Shown: positions 35,884 to 44,546 of the stretch, piece after piece | How the letters are laid out: every line of letters starts with the position of its first letter | Position numbering within the stretch: position 1 is the first letter of the stretch | NCBI GenBank assembly: GCA_027475525.1 | Contig: JAMWFC010000031.1 | Location: forward strand, 124,001-188,000 | From: Macrolepiota albuminosa | Lineage: Eukaryota; Basidiomycota; Agaricomycetes; Agaricales; Agaricaceae | DNA length: 64,000 bases | Direction of reading: 5' to 3' | Position numbers and translations under genes: made by a program | Notes under the pieces: model-generated | The model's input: the letters and a program-made list of their open reading frames with translations, nothing else | Databases searched by the model: none | What the model was told of the DNA's origin: nothing

Positions 35884-37760
35884 TTTTTTCTGACCTAACA
35901 CATGGACCTTTAGGGCTTCGTCAGTTTTTTGTAGGACCCGCCTACCCAAAGGCATTATCACTGCAGAGGAAGGATCTGCTTTTTCAGACCTTTAATGAGC
36001 TTGTTCACAGCTTGCCAACCTCCGCTCTCCTAGATTGTAAAGGGATGCAGAAGAAAATGGCATGTGACCTTCCAGACTCCGACATACATGGCTACCTAAT
36101 CATTACTATCACGTGTGACGTGACATTTGCTTCCTGGAAGCCTCGTGTTAACTCATCCATGCATCAACGCTCATAGCCAACTATTGCACTCCATGCCGAT
36201 CTCAATACCCCTCGATATAATCGACTTAATTCTCTCCTATCTACGTGGTACTGCTTCAATTGCAGACTGTGCGTTGGTCTGCCAATCATGGTTGCCAAGC
36301 GCTCGATACCATCTTTTGCCGAATAAGGCTCTATGGTTCGACCACAGCGTCAAAATAAAAAGATTCCTCAGTCTTCTGTACTCACCGGAATCCACGCTGC
36401 TCTTATTACCATTAAAGGAACTAACTGTCGTGCATGAGTATGACAGCATCTGTGAGGAGTCAATCGATGGGGACTTGCTTACACGCGACTTTTTTCCCTT
36501 CGTCACATCACTCCGTCTAGCTAGTATCAAATGGCAGACGCTTTCACCGTCAGCAGTCGCTTCCCTCCATAGTAACTTTACGTCTGTGAAGCAGCTGGAA
36601 CTCGCACTGGTCTCTTTGCCATTTTCCGATTTATGCAGCCTTATATTTGCACATAAAACGTTAGAAGAGCTCAGATTTGGTATCGACTTCAGATTGGATG
36701 CGTATCCTTCGTCCATTGATACTGTCCGAACATCTCATCCCAGTCTTCGTCATATTTCCAATTGTCTTGTTAATACCTCGACGATCCGATTCCTTGCCAG
36801 ATGCATCAGCTATGCTTCTGGAATCACAACTCTCTCCGCTAGCACATACTATGAAATTGGACAACTCAAAACATTCGGAGAACTCTTGGAGACAGCTGGC
36901 ACAAGCTTGCGGGTGCTCAAGCTTGAAGTCTACCACACTTTCACTCCTACGCCAGATACAGATGATGGTAAGGTCTTTCGTCGACTAATAAGGAAACGTA
37001 CTTATTGCTGTAGTTTTCTCCGAGCTCCTCGCGTTACGGCACAATCGAAACCTAGAAGAAATCGACATTAGTCCAGCCCTAAAATCTACTGTTACACTAT
37101 TGATCCAAGGCCTGAAGACGGACACCAAACCCAACCTTCGCCAACTTAAACTACAACTTGAGCGAGATGAGGACATATTCGATTGGACAGAAGGGCCGCT
37201 GGTGGATGAAGTATTGTCGGGGATGTTTCTGAAAGATCCAAAGCTGACTATTAATCTTATTACCCGACCCATGCGGTGGTGTATTGAGGAGTCAAGAATG
37301 ATCTATCTTGAGAAGTCGTTGCAGAAGCTAAAGGAAATGTTGCCTCGAGCAGCACAGTGTTGGACACTTGAAATCGGATTCCCAGGAGACTCAATCTATC
37401 TGCAATCGACCCCATCCGAAATCAAAGTTTCCAATATTAATTTGTAACTCTAATTTGTGTATGTAATGTGGGAATCCAGACCTGCATAGAAACTCACTTG
37501 AATATGTAGCAACCTTACACAAACTCTTAGGTTCTATTCATCTTTAAAGTTATAATTTCCAGGGCTAGTGTCAACTTGACCATCCTCACAAATGTATCTT
37601 TTACTACTCTTAATTCTGCTACAATCTTCTGAATAGATTGAGGCTACTCTCTTCCTAATCTGCAAAAATCTGTGTTGATTGCAGAGAGAATTTGTCATCT
37701 GTAGATGATAATAATTACCAATAGCCACAGTACAGGGCCAAAAGGCAGGAGGGTAAGAAT
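35884..37760 (+). repeat. Segmental duplication, copy 2 (F-box locus)
   Basis: Counterpart of 11721-13330 and about 24 kb away in the same orientation. It begins at TTTTTTCTGACCTAA, includes the 5' flank and gene, and resumes similarity at ACAGTACAGGGCCAA near 37728 after an unmatched stretch (37450-37720). Confidence 0.85.
36193..37447 (+). CDS. F-box protein with leucine-rich C-terminal region (paralog 2)
   Basis: Same design as the gene at 11987: F-box-like residues 1-45 (identical IPLDIIDLILSYL and CALVCQSWLPSARYHLLP) and leucine-rich segments after. Exons 36193-36967 and 37014-37447 give 402 aa; the first exon is again 775 nt and the intron 46 nt. Differences from paralog 1 are spread over the protein (for example KALWFDHSV for KALRFDNHI), yet the frame and splice sites are kept. 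This suggests some time under selection, or a recent enough copy. It lies next to transposons on both sides. Confidence 0.8.
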
Positions 37761-37904
37761 ATACTCTACTTCTGTTGTATGTGATGCTTCCAAGATCTAG
37801 AATATATTGATGATTTAGCCTGAGGCTGGAGTAAGTGTGTGGAAATTATATCTTTGATTTTTGCTGTCATATGATCCAAAAACTGTTCATTCATCTGAAT
37901 GCTC

Positions 37905-38246
37905 TGTAACGCTAAGTAAGTTCTACTGCCTCAGTCTTTGGGAAAATGACTGTATTTGACCTGTAACGCTAAGTAAGTTCTACTGCTACAGGTCAGGAGT
38001 AAGTAGGGGTTAGTTGTAGATAAAGTAATTTTACGTACCCTCAGTCTTTGGGAAAATGACTGAGGGTTCGGAATGGCGATCCCTCCGATAGAGGGTCGGG
38101 TGGCTGAGAAAACTATACAGGTCGATCGGACTCGATCGACCTAGGTAAGTACGCAAGTAAATAAAATAGGAAATAGAGAGTTTTAGAAACCGGAGAGGTA
38201 ACCGAGACGCCGCCGCCGCCGCCACAGTGTCGAGTCTATTTCTACA
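37905..38246 (-). repeat. Copia 3' LTR
   Basis: Minus-strand TGTAGAAATAG...AGCGTTACA. Inside are a 57-bp direct repeat unit (period 37904 to 37961), a GCC repeat, and three short hairpins, the best being 38119-38142 with a 10-bp stem and a GACT loop. Its third to fifth bases provide the gag-pol stop codon. Confidence 0.93.
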
Positions 38247-41200
38247 CTCCCCCAGACTCAAGCTGGGGCTTCAGGTTAAGGAGTCTAATAAGATGGCCAT
38301 GGGTGGTGCGACCCAACGGTTTGGTAAGCAGGTCAGCGGGGTTTTGCGCCGAGGGAATGTGCACGACATCGATCTCTCCTTGTTTCACACGTTCTCGTAT
38401 ATAGTGGTGCCGAATATTGATATGCTTCGCGCAGGCGTGACCCTTGGTGCATTGAGCGAGTGACAAGGCGGGAGAGTTATCCACGTAGAGAGTGGCTGGA
38501 AGCGTTTGTGTCAGGTCTACATCAAGAAGCCAGTTATACATCCACATAGCCTGCTGAGCGCCCCGCGTCAAAGCCATGTATTCGGCCTCAGTAGTGGAGA
38601 GGGCGACCGTGGGCTGACGCTTCGAGCTCCAAGAAACGGCTCCCCCAGCCATGGTGAATAAGTACCCTCCAGTCGAACGTCGTGTGTCAAGGTCACCACC
38701 ATAATCCGAGTCAACATAACCAATCGGTTTGATTTCCGCTCCCCGCCGGTAGGTGATGCGGTAGTCGAGTGTCCCGTTCACATACTGCATCACGTGGGCC
38801 AAGGCCTTCCAGTGAGCAGGTCCGGGGTTACTCTGGAACCGAGCCAGAAGGCCAACGGCAAATGATAAGTCGGGGCGGGTGGCTGCCTGCGCCCACATGA
38901 GCGACCCCAGGGCTTCGCGGTAAGGTTTGTCCATCATGAACTTGCGGTCTTCCTCAGACTGAGGGGAATTAGACTCAGTTAACACAATGCCGGTGGGTAG
39001 CGGGGTATTTCGAGTATTCGCCGCTTTGAAGCCAAAACGCTCGAGCATTCGCTCCAAGTACGCTCGTTGGGACAGGTGGATGTCGCCGGTAGTTGGGTCA
39101 CAATCGAAACGCACCCCCAGGATGTACTGTAGCTCCCCCATGTCTTTCACCTCGAATTTCGACCCCAATTCTTGCTTCGCGGCCCGAGATCCGTCGATCG
39201 TCGTGGAGGCCCCCAAGACGTCATCGTTATAGTTGTCCGTGATCGTGTGTTCTCCGTTAACTCTTTTGAATCGGACGCAGCTATCGGCACGCGAGGCGAG
39301 ATATCCCAAGTTGTCGTACGCTCTGTCGAGGTTGTGCCACCAATTGTGGCCACCTTGCATTAAGCCGTAGATAGCCTTTTGCAGGTGGAGAGCTTTTCCC
39401 TCCCCTCCACGAAAACCTGGGGGAGGTCTCATATAGACAGTATGTTCGAGCTTACTATTTAGATATGCAGACACGAAGTCGATCTGCCATAAGTGCATTC
39501 CCAATGCAGCGGCGACCGCCACGGTCATCCTCATTGACTCCAACCGTACCACTGATGCGTAGGTCTCATCGAAGTCTTCGCCTTGAACTTGCGTATATCC
39601 TTTTGCAACTAAGCGCGCCTTCCTCTTGACAATTTCTCCCTCTCCGTTGTACTTGTTAGCATATACCCACATGCAATCCACGATCTTCTTTCCACTTGGT
39701 ACGTCTTCCGCCTCAATAACTTTCCATACCTCCTTCCGTTCCATGACGGCCAGCTCGGCATCTATTGCTGGTATCCATAAGTCTGGGTTCTTCATCGCTT
39801 CCCAGTAACTCCGGGGTGCTACGTTTGCGCTAGTCGACACGAGGAACGCAAATGCCGTGGTTGATGTATACAGTGCTTCGGGAGTGTCCTCCCCTGCGGC
39901 CCATTCCTCCCCCGCGTTCCGAGCCGCCGACTGCACAGCAAGGGACTCCCGGGCATCCAAGATAGCGCGCGATGGCCGTACAGTCCGGGTAGACCGCCGC
40001 AGCGCTTGGGGCGGCTCGTCTGGGCCAGAGTTGTCGGGGTGCAGTGGCCCATCAGAGTCCCTGACGCGGGGAGCAATTTGCTGTCTCGGCGCAGGAATGG
40101 GTTGCGCTGCGGGGTTGATAGGCACGGGAACTGTTGATTCCAAGTCGTCGTCGTCTGGCAGGGAGATTGTGCGGTGGCCTGACCCTTCCTCAAAGATCAC
40201 ATTTCGGCTAGTAACAATAAGTCTGTTCGCTTTGTCGTAGAGTCTGTATCCATGGCTAGAATATCCCACCATGACGTATTTAACCGACCTTGGGTCTAGC
40301 TTCGAGCGAATAAGTTCCTTGGGGACCCTTGCGTAGCCTATACACCCAAAAGGTCGTAAGTGCCCCACATCCTGTCGTCTACCAGACCACTTCTCCTCCG
40401 GGACGACGTCCGGGTGGCGTGCTGAGGGCAACAAATTTCGAGTGTAAATGATCGTTGCCGCAGCCTCTGCCCAGAGGCTCTTCGGAAGACCACTCTCGGC
40501 CAGCAGGCATCGAACGCCATCAAAGATCGTCTGAATAGAGCGCTCCACCACTCCATTCTGTGCGTGAGCGTATGGTACCACTGGTTTAAGTACGATACCC
40601 ATTTCCCCGCAATAGTCGTTCCACAAGTGGTTTACCCACTCTCTTCCGCCGTCGATCTGGATCGTCTTTAATTTGTTTCCGGTTTGGCGCTCAGCTCCCG
40701 TGACGTAAGTTTTCAGGGCCGCCAACGTCGTCTCGCTTGCTTTGTTCGCGAGGTACGACCCTTGTAAGCGCGATGACCCTGCATCCGTGAACACCATCAA
40801 GTACAGCGCTCCTCCTAACGAAAGCACGGTCGCCGGCCCCCAGAGGTCGATGTACACCTTCTCGCCGGCAGTGTGGATATCCTCTGACGTCCCGTCATAT
40901 GGCTGCGTGGTCTGTCTCCCATAGATACAGTCCTCGCACATCCCTGGTGCGTGTGGCGCCTCTTTCACATGCAACCCATCAACGAGCTGCCAAGAGTCGA
41001 GCTTCCTGATTGACTGCAGGCTTGCATGTCCAAACCGTCGGTGCCATACGTCGAGCGCGACCGGTCGGTCGAGGGAGTTGGCCACCAGGACTTTGGGACT
41101 CGCAACACAGTCCTTTTGAGTTAGGGTGGATACGATGGAGGCAATGGGGTTGTGAGTCTGTGCCTTGCCCTGAACCCCTCGGAGGTCCAAGGTGTACATG

Positions 41201-42582
41201 CGATTGCACTTCTCCCCTGTCATGAAGGTCCTCCCAGTAGGGTCGGCAAAATATGCCTTTCCCCCTTTGAAGGTTACGGAAAACCCTAGGTCGTCGAATT
41301 TTCCGATGGAGACTAAGTTTGCTGCAAGCTCCGGGGTGTGCAGAGCTGATCGGAACACCAAGATTGACGTATTCCCATTTACCATGACTGACCTTCTCAC
41401 AGTTCCCTCACCCAGGATGTTGAAGATTCCTCCACGATTCGCCGACACCCCCTGGCGGGGTTTGGCATAGGCTTGGTAATCCTCAAAATCCGACCTCTGC
41501 ACAAAGCAGTGATCCGTTGCACCTGAGTCAGCATAAGTTGGGATCTCCTGGTTCGTGCCGGGTAAGGCGAATGCTTTTGGGGGAGTTTCTATGGTCGACA
41601 GGTACGTCTCGAGGGGTTGAGATTTCTGGTCATATACAGCGGCGGGGGCAAACTGCGTGTTTGTCACCAAGGCATAAGTGGTCTGAGGGGAAACTGGAGT
41701 CGGCGTTGTTGACGCCATGTTTGCAGCGGGATTCTGCGTTTTCGGGGTCGCCAGGACAGGTGTGGCGTTGCGTTTACGTCCGAAATTGGGGGGGAACTGA
41801 CCCTCCTTCCCACCTCCTCTCCAATAACAGTTTTCGATGGTGTGTCCCGTGCGCCCGCAGTTTGAGTTGGTACACACTGGCTTGTTCTGAGGTTGTGGGG
41901 ATTTTGCAAGGAGCGCCGTGGAGTTGGATTTTGTGCTCGACATGAGGCGCTCTTTCAATCGTTCCCAATGGACGTTCAATCCGGCGATAAGTTCGACAGA
42001 TGTTTTGGTTGACTGCAGTGAAGCAATGATGTAATCCCATGAAGCAGGTAGAGATGAAATAACGATCGCTCTGAATTGATTGTCTCTAATCTCAGCTCCC
42101 TTTTCGACTGCGTGGTTCCATTTCAAGCGGAGGTTAGTTATGTGCTCCTGGAAGTCCATTCCATCTGAATACTTTGTTGCTCTCAGGGCATTTTCTGCCG
42201 TGTTCGCTCCCAGATCAGATACGGTTCCGTATGATGCTTTCAACGTTTCCCAGGCCTTTGCCGCAGTGTCCGACATTTTGATCCCAAGACCCACGGGGTT
42301 TTTTGTGTTATAGACGATAAGTGCCAGTGCCCACGCATTTCGTACTTGCCATTCCTGGTGCGAGGGGCTTTTGTCCCACCATTCCGTTGCCGAAGGGGCG
42401 GGGAGTGTCATTTTGGGGTTCGGTGTCTCTATGGTTCCGTCAAGGTATCCCTCGGCACCTTTTAATCTCGCTGCCAAGAGTACTCGATCCCTGAACATAG
42501 TGTAGTTCGTCCCGTCGAATAAAAATTCTTCTGGGAATGTGGGGGGATTACTATTTCCCCCGGATGAGGTTGTGGAAGTCAT
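38242..42582 (-). CDS. Copia gag-pol polyprotein, intact
   Basis: 1446 aa in one frame from ATG 42582. Order seen: gag (residues about 15-215); CCHC knuckle CTNSNCGRTGHTIENC at 237-252; protease with TYADSGATDHC near 350; integrase zinc part (H-x-x-FGHASLQSIRKL and CEDCIYGRQ); integrase core with VYIDLWGPA and IQIDGGREWVN; reverse transcriptase with AFVSAYLNS-type motif (IDFVSAYLNSKLEHTVYMRP) and NYNDDVLGAS; RNase H with ALSTTEAEYMAL. The order protease-integrase-RT-RNase H defines Copia. The RT box reads YNDD rather than the usual YVDD. The polypurine tract is coding (ESGG), and the stop TAG lies inside the 3' LTR. No frameshift separates gag from pol, so the relative dosage of Gag must be set another way. 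Confidence 0.96.
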   Translation of the reverse strand: MTSTTSSGGNSNPPTFPEEFLFDGTNYTMFRDRVLLAARLKGAEGYLDGTIETPNPKMTLPAPSATEWWDKSPSHQEWQVRNAWALALIVYNTKNPVGLGIKMSDTAAKAWETLKASYGTVSDLGANTAENALRATKYSDGMDFQEHITNLRLKWNHAVEKGAEIRDNQFRAIVISSLPASWDYIIASLQSTKTSVELIAGLNVHWERLKERLMSSTKSNSTALLAKSPQPQNKPVCTNSNCGRTGHTIENCYWRGGGKEGQFPPNFGRKRNATPVLATPKTQNPAANMASTTPTPVSPQTTYALVTNTQFAPAAVYDQKSQPLETYLSTIETPPKAFALPGTNQEIPTYADSGATDHCFVQRSDFEDYQAYAKPRQGVSANRGGIFNILGEGTVRRSVMVNGNTSILVFRSALHTPELAANLVSIGKFDDLGFSVTFKGGKAYFADPTGRTFMTGEKCNRMYTLDLRGVQGKAQTHNPIASIVSTLTQKDCVASPKVLVANSLDRPVALDVWHRRFGHASLQSIRKLDSWQLVDGLHVKEAPHAPGMCEDCIYGRQTTQPYDGTSEDIHTAGEKVYIDLWGPATVLSLGGALYLMVFTDAGSSRLQGSYLANKASETTLAALKTYVTGAERQTGNKLKTIQIDGGREWVNHLWNDYCGEMGIVLKPVVPYAHAQNGVVERSIQTIFDGVRCLLAESGLPKSLWAEAAATIIYTRNLLPSARHPDVVPEEKWSGRRQDVGHLRPFGCIGYARVPKELIRSKLDPRSVKYVMVGYSSHGYRLYDKANRLIVTSRNVIFEEGSGHRTISLPDDDDLESTVPVPINPAAQPIPAPRQQIAPRVRDSDGPLHPDNSGPDEPPQALRRSTRTVRPSRAILDARESLAVQSAARNAGEEWAAGEDTPEALYTSTTAFAFLVSTSANVAPRSYWEAMKNPDLWIPAIDAELAVMERKEVWKVIEAEDVPSGKKIVDCMWVYANKYNGEGEIVKRKARLVAKGYTQVQGEDFDETYASVVRLESMRMTVAVAAALGMHLWQIDFVSAYLNSKLEHTVYMRPPPGFRGGEGKALHLQKAIYGLMQGGHNWWHNLDRAYDNLGYLASRADSCVRFKRVNGEHTITDNYNDDVLGASTTIDGSRAAKQELGSKFEVKDMGELQYILGVRFDCDPTTGDIHLSQRAYLERMLERFGFKAANTRNTPLPTGIVLTESNSPQSEEDRKFMMDKPYREALGSLMWAQAATRPDLSFAVGLLARFQSNPGPAHWKALAHVMQYVNGTLDYRITYRRGAEIKPIGYVDSDYGGDLDTRRSTGGYLFTMAGGAVSWSSKRQPTVALSTTEAEYMALTRGAQQAMWMYNWLLDVDLTQTLPATLYVDNSPALSLAQCTKGHACAKHINIRHHYIRERVKQGEIDVVHIPSAQNPADLLTKPLGRTTHGHLIRLLNLKPQLESGGV

Positions 42583-42638
42583 GTTGTCAAGGGGTGTAGT
42601 TGGAAGTGAATGTCTTTTGGTGAACGTATGCGCTTTAC

Positions 42639-42651
42639 GGGGCCAATAACC
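42639..42651 (-). promoter_or_regulatory. Copia primer binding site (half-tRNAiMet type)
   Basis: Directly next to the 5' LTR the minus strand reads GGTTATTGGCCCC. This resembles the complement of the anticodon stem-loop of initiator tRNA-Met, the primer type known from Drosophila copia. The second Copia element has GGTTATGGGCCCC at the same place (63277). Confidence 0.7.
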
Positions 42652-42993
42652 TGTAACGCTAAGTAAGTTCTACTGCCTCAGTCTTTGGGAAAATGACTGT
42701 ATTTGACCTGTAACGCTAAGTAAGTTCTACTGCTACAGGTCAGGAGTAAGTAGGGGTTAGTTGTAGATAAAGTAATTTTACGTACCCTCAGTCTTTGGGA
42801 AAATGACTGAGGGTTCGGAATGGCGATCCCTCCGATAGAGGGTCGGGTGGCTGAGAAAACTATACAGGTCGATCGGACTCGATCGACCTAGGTAAGTACG
42901 CAAGTAAATAAAATAGGAAATAGAGAGTTTTAGAAACCGGAGAGGTAACCGAGACGCCGCCGCCGCCGCCACAGTGTCGAGTCTATTTCTACA
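42652..42993 (-). repeat. Copia 5' LTR
   Basis: Identical by eye to 37905-38246, including the 57-bp repeat and hairpins. As the upstream LTR on the minus strand it should carry the active promoter. Confidence 0.93.
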
Positions 42994-43441
42994 TGCTCAA
43001 CAGACTGTGTTAGTATAGGAAAAACATCTTTGGTTTTTGCTGTTATGTGATGCAAAGACTGGTTTGCCCCTCTGGATGCTCATATAAGCAGCAGACTGTC
43101 TTAGCGTGGAAATATTTCTTTCTGCTTGAAGGTAAGTCAATTATATATTTTATGATTACTGAGCCTTATATATTATCCAAATAATTTTCAGACTTTATAT
43201 TGTATACATGTATTATTTTATATAGATGAATATACATGGATATATATCTGAGCCAATGACCACACATAGTCAAATGATTGTTACTGGATAAGATGGAGCA
43301 AATCTTGAGAGGGCCAATATAGTCTATCCCAGCTCTAATGCATATTGCTTCTATGAATCTCTTCACCACTTAACTGCTAAACACTATACTGAGCAGAGCA
43401 ATTGGAGTGTTAGTAAAAGAATATAGAAAGGTGAAAGGCTA

Positions 43442-44070
43442 TTGTATATTGGGCTTTTTTTTGTAGAAAATATTTTTTTCATGAATAAACTAGTCATAAA
43501 GTTCTACTGCACATCTACCCACCACAATGATTTCCTCTTTGTGGCCCCATTAGTCACTGGTCTCTATGCCTTGCTTCGCCTAGGAGAGATGACACTACCT
43601 GACAATCCACTTCTCAGGGATCACCGAAAAGTCATAACTGCACTATCCGTCACAATTGAAGCCGACTCTTACTCCTTCCTACTACCCACTCACAAAGCAG
43701 ATGCCTTCTTTGAAGGCAACAAAGTCCTGATTCAGAAATCCAAACATGCAGCCGACCCATACAAACGGTTCATCACCTATTGGAACAGCCATCAACACCT
43801 CTTCCCTCTACGTCGTGAATTATGGATAACTGAAGACAGATCCCTACCAACCCGCTCATTCTTCATGAGGAGGCTGTGACAGTTCTTCGATCACAGTATA
43901 GCAGGCCAGTCCCTCCAAGCAGGGGTGCCACTCTTCTTGCTGAGGCAGGGGCTGCCCCTCAAATCATACAAGCAGCAGGCCGACGGGCGTCCGATTCCTT
44001 CCAGATATATATTCGAAAATACCCAGTTGTCCTACACGCCCTTGCTCGGAGCAGACGGCCAGATGAATAA
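43442..44070 (+). pseudogene. Tyrosine recombinase relic (RLGE lineage), copy 2
   Basis: The frame 43442-43879 has FVAPLVTGLYALLRLGEMTLPD (first catalytic Arg) and THKADAFFEGNKV. After a frameshift near 43878 the frame resumes with SRGATLLAEAGAAPQIIQAA and FQIYIRKYPVVLHALA (C-terminal catalytic Tyr region) up to 44070. The usual Met-Arg before AG is damaged here (PSRGATLL). It is better kept than the 33863 copy but still broken, and no partner ORF is seen. Confidence 0.65.
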
Positions 44071-44546
44071 CCGAGGTGACCTATCTGTTGTTTACCACAC
44101 CATAGCATATGGCAGGTGCGTTCAACAATAAACCATTTTCAATTGCCCAATGACCCATTTCTCGCAACGGCCCTGCCAAACGTCACAAGTGTTGTTGCTC
44201 CTGCACTCGCTGGCAACGAGACACTTGCTCTATACTTGTCGTAGATTTACGATGAAAATATATCGATTCTTTCTCCCTTCTTCTCGTGCCTATTTCAATC
44301 GCTCTGAGAGCTCACGGCACAAGCCTTAATAGGGAATAGCCGCTCCAGCACGAGAATAAAGAATCACGCACAGATATTTTGCGCGCGGGACCGGCTCTAC
44401 GAGCTCTCCCGAACCACGGTAAATTCACTCATCAAACTGAGCGGGAAGCGGCTCATTGGATAACTTTTAAGAAATAGAATGTTAGCAGCTAAGATATATA
44501 CCCTGGCAATGTCCATTTAAACTTCTAAAGTGATCATGTAGTAGTC
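44071..44546. other. Intergenic region
   Basis: 3' flank of the transporter gene and of the recombinase relic. No gene or repeat recognised. Confidence 0.4.

Larger units (their letters stand above)
37900..42998 (-). mobile_element. Complete Copia LTR retrotransposon with TGCTC target duplication
   Basis: Identical LTRs at 37905-38246 and 42652-42993 (342 bp each) flank one long minus-strand gag-pol. TGCTC stands at 37900-37904 and at 42994-42998, a 5-bp target duplication. No difference between the LTRs was found by eye, so the insertion is recent and possibly still active. It landed in a short repeated tract whose halves now lie at about 37840-37904 and 42994-43130. Confidence 0.95.

Noticed and set aside
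37904..38017. 57-bp tandem repeat as another assembly duplication
   Set aside because: The same repeat occurs in both identical Copia LTRs, its period is 57, and the copies are partly diverged after the core. It belongs to the element.
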